Below the pieces are notes generated by a model. The model ran no database searches, was not told where the DNA came from, and was given only the letters and a program-made list of their open reading frames with translations. This document shows positions 1-9,709 of a stretch of DNA of 64,000 nucleotides, piece by piece. Within the stretch, counting starts at the first letter, position 1. Each line of letters starts with the position of its first letter. Both the position numbers and the translations under genes were made by a program. Origin of the DNA: Paraphaeosphaeria minitans (lineage: Eukaryota; Ascomycota; Dothideomycetes; Pleosporales; Didymosphaeriaceae); contig WJXW01000004.1 of NCBI GenBank assembly GCA_015832175.1, forward strand, positions 3,658,001-3,722,000, in the 5' to 3' direction.

Positions 1-1659
1 GTACAGTGGGCCTTGAACCCTGCGCCAGCTGAGTTAGCGGTTGCCCTGACATATGATTGCTGCTGGAAAGTGTCACTAGGGAATGTTTGATAATTTAGCG
101 GGGCTTCGGTTTGAGAAACCCAAATTTACAAGTGTGGCGATCGCCGAGTTGGTGTTTCGAATGATGGTGGAGGCTCGCGCAAGACGAAGAAACTTATATT
201 TTTAGGCACTTAGTTTGACTAACTTCTAGTAGCCCAAAAGTTGAGTATTTAATGAGTTGCTCTATGGTCTTAATCAAGCTAGCATAGACGGGGTAAGCCA
301 GATTATGCGGTACTAGGAATTGGATCTGCGAATTCAGAAGACCGATTGTGGTCGCTCCCGCACGATCTGCCTAGCATGACGCTAAGCGCCACTAAGCGAG
401 AAATTCCACGTGGTCGCGGCATGCATCGTCTCGCTACGAATATTTGCCAACCTCCCGCTGGACGCTGACTGCCCTAGAACTCGAGATCCCGCGACAAGAC
501 ATTGCAATAGGGGAGTTCATCGCAAGGTTTGCACATTTCATTCGTCTACTCGACATAGTATTGCTAACAGAATTGCCCATTCACGATCTGTCCGGCAGTG
601 CCGAGCCTATTCAGCTTCGATGTTGCTATTGTTTAGCTTTCAAAGCCTCGCCAGCGTCGCGGGTTGAGCCTCCACTGAACCTCTCGGATTCGATTTTAAG
701 TTGACCCTAAAACCCCCTTGTCAGTAGGTAAGCTTTGGCTGTACGGCGGGCCCTAGCTATATGGCACGGTATCTGTACCCACCTTTGACAAACGCAAAAA
801 ACCAACAAGGGAGCGACACCCGATCATGTAGCTGGCGGCGATCTCCGATCGTGGAAGATTTGCAACGATATCGACGGCTATCGTGCGTCTCTGCGCCGTG
901 CAACCATGTTATGATCTGGAGGGTTGTTTCTGAATCTCAAAGGCGACGATGAGTACCTATGACTGAATTTATTTCTAGCCGAGAAAATAGCAAGTCGGGT
1001 GAAGATGTCTCTTGCTCGAACTCCTGCCCATACAAATGAAAGAGACAGGATTTCCGTGGTGGACAGATTCCAGTTTGGGGAAGCTAGCAACAAGCTCGAA
1101 CGATATCTAGCGCTAGGTGGTGAACTCCAAAGCCACGAAAGTTTATTATGCAGGTACGACGCAGCCACGCCAAACCTTGTTCCTTTAGCCAGAACGTATA
1201 ACCCATGGATCCATAAACCTCGGCAATGCGTCGAGATCACAGGCCCTGGCGTAAAAACGTACAGCGAGATCATTGACACTCATGCCACTTTGGTGACCGC
1301 TACGATGGCATTTTTAGATCTAGCACTTCCTCGATTGGTGGGATCTGAGATATGGTACGACAGCTGAGGTCTTAAAATTCTTTGTGGGTCCATCTGTTCC
1401 CAGCAGCGACCGCTGGATTTTCAAAAACACCCACACCTAGGGTCTCCCTGTAAAGCTAGATGCGTCTTTCAAGAGCTGGCTACCTCGTTCCGGAAGTCCT
1501 GTTGCCGTGGCTATTCGTGACCTCATGCTCAATAACAGCCCGTTCCGCCGCTCACTCCTGAACACATCGAGCTGCAATTCGACCGCCTGGCGTGGTCCAA
1601 TCGTCAGCAGCTTCAGATTCTTTTTCTTCGGTATCTCTTCTCTTCGTAACTGGGCGATC
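1..1659. other. Gene-free left edge
   Basis: No convincing gene. Several short open frames exist on both strands (for example 999-1367 on plus, 878-1279 on minus), but they overlap each other antisense and none carries a recognisable motif. It may hold the 5' region of the membrane-protein gene that starts at 1660 and the end of a gene outside the window. Confidence 0.5.
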
Positions 1660-2967
1660 ATGTCCGCGGCCTCCACAGAGGCTCTGCCCTTGAACAACCG
1701 TTCCAGTGACCTAAAAATTTCGGTCGTCACCTTGATCGTTTTTAGTTCAATCTTCGTTTTCTTGCGTCTTTACGTGAGCTGGAGAAATCGTAACTTCTTC
1801 CAGGCGACTGACCATTTCCTTTGGACTGGACATGTAAGCTTGTTGTTTCCCTCAGCAGTGATTTTACTGATCATAGGTAGCTTCTAGCCATGATTGCTGC
1901 GATTTTTACATATAAAACGGCCGACGTCGGTGCAGGTAAACATGTTTGGGACCCTTCACAAACTCCGGATCATTTGGAGAAATACCTCAAATGGCTTTGG
2001 TTCAGTCAACTGTTCAACCTTTACGGCATGGCGTTGATCAAGCTCAGTATCTGTGCCTACATTTTAATGCTCGATTTTACAAAAGCATATCGCATCATCA
2101 TATGGCTGTCTGTGGTCATCCATGTTGGTAACAACTTCGTATTTCCTTCTGTCATTCTACTTGGGGAGTGCCAACCTATCTCCAAGCACTGGGACGTCGC
2201 AGGCACTCAGCCGGGCAGTTGCTGGGGCGACAAGCCTAAGGTTATATCAGGTCAGCACAAAACCTTGAACACACCCCGAATCATCAGAGCTGACAATGCA
2301 AAGGTTACTCTGGTGCTGCGACAAACATTCTCACCGACATGATCTATACTGTGGCCCCATTGGTTTATATCTCCCGGGTCCAGCTACGCAAAGCAACACT
2401 TTGGGGTGTCCGCACAGTTTTCCTGCTGGGTCTCCTGTATGTGTCTATCTCTCTCACCCTGCCTATGAGATCAAATCTAATCAACAACGCATTAGTACAA
2501 CAGCTATATCCACCTTGAAGCTATACGAAATGAAGTCCTTAAATGCCTCTTCGGACGCTACATACACATCGGTCAACCTGTCTATCTTCGCCGTATCTGA
2601 GGTTTTTGTCGGTGCATTTACCGCCTCCCTCCCTCCCCTCCGTAAAACCTTCGAAACACTGCTCCGCCGTGTCCCTCTAGATAGTGCCATGGGATCTGCA
2701 ACTCGAAGCAAGAAGTCAATCAGCCAGAAGTCGATGGGCAAAGGCATCGGAAACAGTTACGTCATGAAAGAGGTGGGCAACAGCTACGTGTTGAATGGTA
2801 AAGGTATCGGAAGGCACGCAAGGCCAAAACACGACCTAGACAACGACAGTGAGCACTCCATACTCGAAGGAAAGGATGCCGTTGGGTCCATCACATGCAC
2901 AACGGAGATCAGCGTGGCAGGTGACGACAGACGGAGCGTTATGGATCAAGGTCACGACTGGGTTTGA
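1660..2967 (+). CDS. SAT4/rhodopsin-like integral membrane protein
   Basis: Predicted 382-residue multi-pass protein of the fungal rhodopsin-domain (SAT4/PTH11-related) family, probably in the plasma membrane; ligand and role are unknown. Proposed exons are 1660-1833, 1881-2250, 2304-2436 and 2496-2967, with introns of 47, 53 and 59 nt. Family hallmarks are visible: a GAGKHVW loop, a helix ending in KLSICAY, the extracellular Cys-containing loop (GECQP, GSCWGD), the segment TDMIYTVAPLVYISRVQLRK, and the late loop EVFVGAFTASLPPLRKTF. The hydrophilic tail contains two similar short blocks, KGIGNSYV and KEVGNSYV. The ATG at 1660 is the last one before the first membrane helix; an upstream start in the same frame at 1507 is possible but adds poorly conserved sequence. 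Family assignment is firm; function is not. Confidence 0.85.
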
Positions 2968-4040
2968 TGTCGCATCACGTTTGCAGGAGCTGGATCACAG
3001 TGTGAACGAACAATTCCCATCACAAGCAGCGCATACCATGCTGTACGAGCTCTGACAAGCTATGTCTTACCGGCTGTCGAACGCCTACGACTGCGGAAAG
3101 ATTCGACAGACATCCAACTGTGCCGCGAAACCAACAGCAACATCACCGCAGGTGCATCCTACGATCGTATCCACTGCACAGCCAGTTTTGCATCCTCTCA
3201 CAACTGGCCACGCACAAGTCTTGCATTCTCCTGCTGTGCAAAGAAATGTCCGCTTTCACCATGACACTGCGCTTACTCCGCCTGTTCCCCATGCTCTCAA
3301 CATCGGCTACACTCATGTTTTCCGTTGACAAGCACTTGTTTCTTGGAACTTTGACGCGTCCTTCCATACCTGATCGCGCAAATACACATTTGCCCGTCCA
3401 GATTCAGCTCTGAGGCCGCCGAGGTCGACGGGCATACTTCCGGGCTATTCCACCAACTACGCCTCACCTCCGCTCAACGTCGTCCTTGCGCGCGACGAAT
3501 TGTACGCCACTGGATCCGGTAAATGGTACTTCTTTGGATTTCCCCGCGCTTCTGCCACATTGTCATGTACGCAAATTTCTCATAGAAGCTGCTCACGGAG
3601 ATCAAGAAAGATGTACCCCTTGGCAAAGTCACACTTTCGATGGCTGTGTGGCTGAACATGAACTGGGTGCAGATATTGACAACGGACTTGCCTGCGTGGA
3701 TCTATTCCGTTATAACGGCACCCAAGGTTCTTTGACAAGAATGGTGCGATGAGACATACACAAGTATATTAATATCGGAATCAATGCTAAAGGAGCTATA
3801 GAATAGTATTTCAGCACTGATTATTAGCGCGTTACCTGTACAAGTCTGTGTTCTTAATTCACCTTTTCTCCGTTAATTTGCTTTCCTCTCCTCCCTCAGC
3901 AGAGCGAACGTTTAGAGAGATCAAGTTGGACGGAATTTGCATAATGGCAAATGCGAAGGTGCAGCACTGCTGTTGTCAGTGGTTGTACCGTAGCCTGGCA
4001 GTCGGGAATCCGGGAGTAATGTCAGACCCCCGGGCTTGGC
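2968..4040. other. Intergenic, possible gene debris
   Basis: No intact gene. Around 3430-3760 two plus-strand frames look weakly protein-like (one containing WYFFGFPRA, another LGKVTLSMAVWLNMNW) but are interrupted by stops and switch frame. I do not recognise a family. The stretch could be a decayed gene or chance. Confidence 0.3.
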
Positions 4041-4435
4041 CCAGCGCTGTTCATGTACCGTACAGGGTCCGTACTGAGGTCGAGTACGTACGTACGGGCC
4101 AAAACGCATATAGTACGCGCCCTACCTCTACTAAGCCCTATATAGTATAATAACTGCTTAATTAGGAAACTAGCTAGTACGTAGTGAAACATCTTTTGAA
4201 ATTTAGGACACGCTATACTTATATTAGGCCTAATACAGTATAGTCTCTGCCCAATTGGAAAAATACTAGCTAGCGCTTAGTAAAATTCCCATACCCCCGT
4301 ACTCCCATACGTACTGCCCAAGAAATAAATACGTACGGTGCTCAGTACGGGCAATATACCAGTACTGACGTACGCACCAATTCGCAGTACGTACGGAAGT
4401 ACAGGCCGTACTGTACGGTACGTGCACAGTGCTGG
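4041..4435. mobile_element. MITE-like element with 25-bp TIRs and 6-bp TSD
   Basis: A 395-bp non-coding element. The left end (4041-4065) and the inverted right end (4411-4435) match at 22 of 25 positions. It is flanked by a perfect 6-bp direct repeat, CTTGGC, at 4035-4040 and 4436-4441. The ends are rich in GTAC/CGTAC words. Inside, two direct copies of a roughly 40-bp block (about 4151-4190 and 4243-4285, both containing CTAGCTAG) indicate an internal duplication. No transposase is encoded, so it would depend on a transposase elsewhere. It lies 74 bp past the stop codon of the minus-strand bZIP gene, probably within its 3' UTR or terminator region. Confidence 0.75.
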
Positions 4436-4509
4436 CTTGGCCTTGCAATTCCATGCGACTGATTTGGCGATATCGATGCGGAAGCACCAGTGGCTGCTTC
4501 CATCCTGAA

Positions 4510-5595
4510 TTATTCCGCATACGAGCACATGTGAGGCGTCGACTCGTGTGTCTGTACGGTTCTACTTCTGAGCGCCGCCGTATAACTCCGATCTATCGCC
4601 TCCGCAAATACTCTCTTCGGTATCGTCTTCTCACTCCGCATCGCCCGCCAGTGGTTCGTCGCTTCCATCAGTTCCATGCACCCCGACAATAAGTAGCCCC
4701 AGCGTTTGATAAACTCAGGACTAACTTCCCAATTGTAAGGATTTGATGCATCGCCCCAGACGATGAGGCCAGCTTTGGGTGTCGTACTGCCACTGTAGTG
4801 GCACATGTCATGGCAGAGCTCGTCCTCATCACACACCATTGCCTGCTCGGTAGCCACCAATATATTATCACGCAGTCGAGGGAAAGGAAACAGATCGATC
4901 CAAGGATGATGCTCTACAGTGAACTGAAGCATCGTTGGTCGCAGACTTTCAGGCCAGTCGCGGGCTTGTGAAGAGTAATTGTGACCCAACAAAGGACCTT
5001 GTTTATTGAAAGGAGATATGGCATCGTATTCGTGATGTTCCAAGGCTAGGCCTATGGTGGTCGCGTTATAGTCGAATGCTCTGTTAACGTTGATCTGCAG
5101 GACCATATGGAGGTGACTTGGGTTCGGGACTCCCTGTTGATATTGCCGGTATGCATGCTGCGTGAATCTTTCCATGGCGATGCGTACGCGAGGGTCGGCG
5201 TTAGGACATAGGCATTTGCACACACTCCTTTGATTTACTGCCCTCTCTTCTCTTTCGGCCGATCCACTCTCGCTCCTCTCCTCTTGAACGGCTAGCGAAT
5301 TTGGCTGTAGGCTTATGGGCAATGAAGGGAATTGCGTGGCACCACACGCTTTCTTTGTACGCCGTCTCGCTCCTTGATTGCCTTGATCAGCCTCACCCAA
5401 GCCGCAACCGAGGAACTCAATCTACTTACTGGATGCCGCCTGGTTCAACCGATTCTGCAGCCTCCTCCTTCTGGTGGGGTCAGACACACCAGTCCAATCC
5501 AATCCAATCGGCACACCAGCTTGCTGCGGCATCGCCTCAACTTCAAGCAGTGACACATCGCTTTCAGGGCTGGTCGACATGGCGAGTTCGTGCAT
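4510..5595 (-). CDS. bZIP transcription factor with DUF3425 domain
   Basis: Predicted 341-residue nuclear regulator; exons (minus) 5595-5430 and 5369-4510 with a 60-nt intron. Exon 1 supplies a basic region containing RRRRLQNRLNQ, typical of fungal bZIP proteins of this class. Exon 2 carries the DUF3425 region, shown by HHPWIDLFPFPRLRDN, DEDELCHDM, GLIVWGD, the WEVSPEFIKRWGYLLSGC block and EATNHWR. The start at 5595 follows an in-frame stop; a second ATG lies 15 nt downstream. The splice lands inside the basic region, and my best junction gives NQAASTRRR where relatives usually have NQRAYRRR, so either the junction differs or the basic region is altered. DUF3425 bZIPs often regulate stress or secondary metabolism, but its targets here are unknown. 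Confidence 0.85.
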
Positions 5596-6162
5596 GGTTC
5601 GCAGGGTCGGAACATCTGCAACGTGGGGGGCGGACGACTATATGCAATCCGCTGACCTCCCGCCGAATCGTGCATTAGCGCATGTCAGCGGGTTGCATTA
5701 GCGTAGAATTCACCAGATCGATTGCCACCTGCCCCACTTTTATTACCGTCAAGCACCACGACAGTGTTCGTGGTGATTTGTGCAGCCCTCCCTAATCGAA
5801 AACACTTCGATGTGTTCGTGTCTAATTATCTTCCATTCAAGATGTCAGCAGCTTGCATGCTTGGACGCTAAGTCACCAGCGAAGCTACTACCTAGGTGAC
5901 GAAACTCGGAAGAGTGGGTTTCCTTTGCGCATGGGATTTTCCTTTCAAGATGTTAGCAGCCTGCATGCTCGGGATGGAGGACATCGGTAACGCCATCTGA
6001 ACCAGATTATAGCAGACTTGCCCTCTTATAAATCTTAAGATGGGCCACCACACTGTAGAAAACGAAATCGCGATTTAGTCCCACCACCAGTATTCGAAAC
6101 ATCTTCATTGTTCTAAAGACCTCGAAAACTGTAGAAACCCGACTCGGCCCATATTCTTCAAC
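5596..6162. promoter_or_regulatory. Divergent intergenic region, bZIP / SDR
   Basis: This 567-bp stretch separates the minus-strand bZIP start (5595) from the plus-strand SDR start (6163), so it must hold both promoters. A short phrase around TTTCAAGATGTTAGCAGCCTGCATGC recurs in two slightly different forms near 5839-5860 and 5944-5966, a local duplication that could be a paired binding site. No gene is seen. Confidence 0.45.
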
Positions 6163-7297
6163 ATGACAGGCTCTACCCCAACAACGCCCGTAAACTGTGA
6201 CTTCGACTTCGACCCGTCCATCATCGCAGGAAAAACCGCCATTGTCACGGGAGGTGCCAGTGGCCTCGGCGAAGCCTACACCCGGGCTTTACACGCCGCA
6301 AAGTAAGCAGCCTCACCCCTACTCTCTATCTGAAGCGGACAGTGATAACAACCACTTCAGAGCCAATGTCGTTATCGGCGACCTCAACGCAAAAACCGGT
6401 TCGGCCCTGGCAGCATCGTTACCCGGGTCCGTTTCCCCCTTCTCTGACTAATCACTCATCCTGACACCATTAAGCTCCATATTCGTCGAAACCGACGTCA
6501 CAAACTGGGCCTCGCAACTCCGGCTCTTCCAGCGCGCAGAGCAGGAATTTCGAGGCGTGCACTATGTCGTAGCGAACGCTGGGATCGCGCCGAAGGACGA
6601 TGTATTCGCCTTTTCCGGGCCAGACACCGAGCCCGCAGAGCCGGACCTGCGCACCATCGACGTAAACATCCGCGGCGCACTATACACCGCCAAACTCGCT
6701 CTACACTACGCCATCAAGCTGAACGGGACCATACCGTCACCCGCGCAAGTGGATACGTGCCTCATCCTAATCGGCTCCGGCGCCGCCTTCCTCGACTGCC
6801 CGCGTGGGCCGCAGTACCAGTGTTCCAAATGGGGGATGCGGGGCGTGATGCACGCGCTCCGCCGGACAGCCGGGTTCTACGGGGGCAGAGTGAACGTGCT
6901 GTCGCCGTGGTACGTGGCCACCCTAATACTTTCTTCTCCTCATGCCCGATTTGAGACTTGAAAAACTCGTTCTAACACCTATAGGTACGTCCGCACCAAC
7001 ATCCTTACCCAGGAGACCTTCGACGCGGTCGAGGGCGTAGGTGTACAGATGGCCACGACGGAAGATGCAGGGCGAGCACTGCTCCGCCTGCTTAGTGATC
7101 GGGAGATCAATGGAAAGATGCTGTTCATCGCACCGAGGAAATGGTCCAGCAGGGGCTATGTTGATTTGGACATTGATGACTACGCCGGTACGCAGTTCCA
7201 TGGGGGGAAGTTGTTGGAAGAGATACAGGAGGATCAGATCAAGCCGGGGCCGGTTTCGCTCGGGTTATTTGCTGGTTCAGTTGGTGGTGGAAGGTAG
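6163..7297 (+). CDS. Short-chain dehydrogenase, 15-PGDH-like
   Basis: Predicted 317-residue NAD(P)-dependent oxidoreductase of the classical SDR family, probably cytosolic. Exons are 6163-6302, 6361-6426, 6475-6909 and 6985-7297 (introns 58, 48 and 75 nt). The cofactor site is TGGASGLG near residue 28, followed by GDLN at the end of beta-2, where an acidic residue usually favours NAD. VANAG, the catalytic serine in LIGSGAAFLD and the YQCSK (YxxxK) motif are all present. The overall pattern resembles fungal proteins annotated as 15-hydroxyprostaglandin dehydrogenase-like, but the true substrate is unknown. It stands alone next to the divergent bZIP gene, which could control it. Confidence 0.88.
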
Positions 7298-7575
7298 GAT
7301 AAGTATTATACTCTGGTTCGAAAGCGCAATCCAAGATTTTCGTGGACGTGTGCAGGTCTTGTTTGATGCTTGTCAGAGAAAACATTGCGGATAGATAGGA
7401 AATGCAACTCAACCTTCATCTTCAAATAAAGTCTGTAGGAGCTGATTGAGCTGCTCATACGTTTCTTCATCACATGCACCCAGTGCATCCTACATCTACG
7501 AACACCTACCATCCGCACACCTGCTACCTGTTTTTACGTAACATTGGATTCGCTCCAATCTGGCCAAGCAATATA

Positions 7576-7895
7576 TCTAGGGCTTCCATCGTACAGTACA
7601 GTACGACGTAAAGCACGACCCGCATAGTGAATTGATCTGTACGTACGTACTTACCTCCATTATACTCTGTATTGAAGTGCCACGCGGGAACCGTTTTTGA
7701 GATCCAGTTGATTTTTAAGAACGCTGATTTGATTTGTAACAATTTTAAGAAAATTTAGCTTGAAAGTAGTAGGTACAGTACGCTACGTAGTACGCTAATG
7801 CGCTAGGTATACTTTTCGCCGTAACCATAATCTGTATACTTCTATTGTTAAGTAAGTACAAGGGCTGATTAGTACGCGACTATGGAAGCTCTAGA
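7576..7895. mobile_element. MITE-like element, TA target site
   Basis: A 320-bp AT-rich non-coding stretch. Its ends begin TCTAGGGCTTCCAT (7576) and, inverted, TCTAGAGCTTCCAT (from 7895); 19 of the outer 25 positions match, 13 of the first 14. TA dinucleotides flank it at 7574-7575 and 7896-7897, as expected for Tc1/mariner-type non-autonomous elements. Like the element at 4041 it is rich in GTAC words, but the TIRs differ. It lies 279 bp downstream of the SDR stop. The inner parts of the TIRs are degraded, so it is probably old. Confidence 0.55.
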
Positions 7896-8719
7896 TAATC
7901 AACAATCGAGCTCTGGAAATCCAGGATAAGTTAACGTATGTCGATTGTACGACAGATTCCAAGCGCAGTAGCTTCAGCGCGATAGCCCGTGACCCGACAC
8001 TCATGTCCTGGGCAGCATGCGGAATAACGATCGGTGAAATACTGCAGACACACCTGCGACACAAGATTCCACCAGGCCTCGCCTTTCTGTGGCAAGTAGC
8101 TTACTGACAATGATGCGCGTTGCAGTATATTAACAGAGAAGTTTCAGGTGTTGTGGCATGGTGGAAGTATTGCGCTAGGCGACAGATATCTAATTGACTA
8201 GGTAGACGAAACTTGCTTATGCTATGGGTGGCCGAAGACTTATGTTTTGTGACGGTGTTTTGTGGATAGGCAGGATCTACTACCACTCTCAAACACTCCG
8301 TCAGGCAACACTCTTAGGTTAACTTTGCGTCTTCTGCGTCTTATTTTATGTCATATCGAGCGCGCCTCTACAAGTATGCGTAGTGCTAATATATCCTTAG
8401 TAGTCATAATACGTTTCATTAAAATATATACTTTCCACACAGATACGTCTGCGATACCCCTTTCCATGAGCAAACGTCCTTTTGGAATCATTACACGTTC
8501 AGCTTCAAGATCACAATTAGAAACATGAAGTTCCATCTCGTCCAATTCATCGTAACCTACTCCAGGATAATTCGTTCCACATCATCGTGATTCCGAAACC
8601 ATGTGCTGTGTGTGTCCCAGCGGTGCTCTGGAAAACCAAGCAACTTTATACACATTGCGGTAGGCCCGCTGGCCACCGAACATTATCCTCCCGCCCTGTA
8701 CAACCAGCGCGGACGCAGA
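7896..8719. other. Intergenic
   Basis: No gene supported. A 64-codon minus-strand open frame at 8351-8545 (containing LEAERVMIPKGRLLMERG) looks slightly protein-like and could be part of a decayed gene together with the interrupted frame to its right, but nothing identifies it. Confidence 0.35.
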
Positions 8720-9460
8720 TTACGGAACGAGAAACATGTGGACGTCGGATTGTATCGACACGGCAGCTGCGTCGGAAATCTGCTCATGGATCCAGCTCGT
8801 GCAGCCAAAGAAATAAGAACCTACGACTAGGTGACGTCCTGGAGCGAGAATGCTTTGGATTCTGGGGGCAGTGTTGTTTTGGAAATTCCGAGAGGAGGGG
8901 TGGACATCGTGCTTTACCGGTTCATGTACACTGTTGGACGGTGGAGGGGGCGAGTGCGCTGCCTGTGCTTCGTGTATACCGACGTGGGTGAAGGTTGCGA
9001 TCCAATCGCGCCAATCCTGGATTCGCTTCAGGGTTTCTCCTTTCGATACTTACTCATAGGCTGCAATGCTGCTGATGGCAATGTCGCGATCTGTAACATT
9101 TTGGAAACGAACATGATGTAATCCGCAGTATATAGGATCCTCAAATTTTCCGGGATGTAGGCGCAACAAGCATACGTCAGATTCAAGCAGAGAATCCCCA
9201 GTCTCGACGGTCAGCAACGGCATGTGACGAAAGGTGTAGTGCGACGATCCCATTGCGGCAGCGAAGCGATTATCGTGGAGAAATTTCCAGATACATCGCA
9301 ACTCTCGAGGCAGCGACAGTCTGAATCTTACACTCAATCTCAGCTGCGATTTGCATCTTACGCTCAATGTCCGTGTATTACCACGCCGCTGGTAAGCATA
9401 CCATAGGTACCGTTTGCGGATTAGCTCAAAGAGTGGGGTCCAGTACCTGTCACTATGCAA
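8720..9460 (-). pseudogene. Unknown gene interrupted by one in-frame TAA
   Basis: Reading the minus strand in one frame gives about 245 codons from near 9460 to a stop at 8720-8722, broken only by a TAA at 9052-9050. Sequence on both sides looks coding: before the stop LPRELRCIWKFLHDN, LLTVETGD and LRLHPGKFEDPIYCGL; after it KGETLKRIQDWRDWIATFTHVG and YFFGCTSWIHEQIS. A CAA to TAA change would explain the break. The frame stays open upstream of 9460 for a further 20 or so codons without an ATG, so a 5' exon is missing or the true start is the internal ATG in MGSSHYTF. Family not recognised; the early LPRELR stretch recalls F-box-like or DUF7730 proteins but is not enough to name it. Confidence 0.5.
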
Positions 9461-9709
9461 TTTGCAACATCGCCTCTTCTTGCTTTCGACCGTTAGAGTT
9501 CCTTCACGGTGCTTGATTCTTGGCTTCTAGTCTCTGTAGCAAGGAGCACATCTAGCCCGGTACCATCTTGGAACTGGATGCGGATAGCTCTCCGACGCAG
9601 CATATACTCTCAACGTGATATCATTCCTTGAGTCCGGTTCACAACAGACCGCACGTACTAAACTAAAAGGCTAAAGTCCATACTGCCCGAACGCCTCGCT
9701 TACATAAAG

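Noticed and set aside
1..60. tRNA-like words at the left edge (GGTTCAAGGCCC and GCTAACTCAGCT on the minus strand)
   Set aside because: The T-loop-like and D-arm-like pieces are too close together for an anticodon arm, and no acceptor stem forms.
3430..3760. Possible protein-coding fragment
   Set aside because: Two frames look weakly coding but are broken by stops, and I could not assign any family; too little to call a gene.
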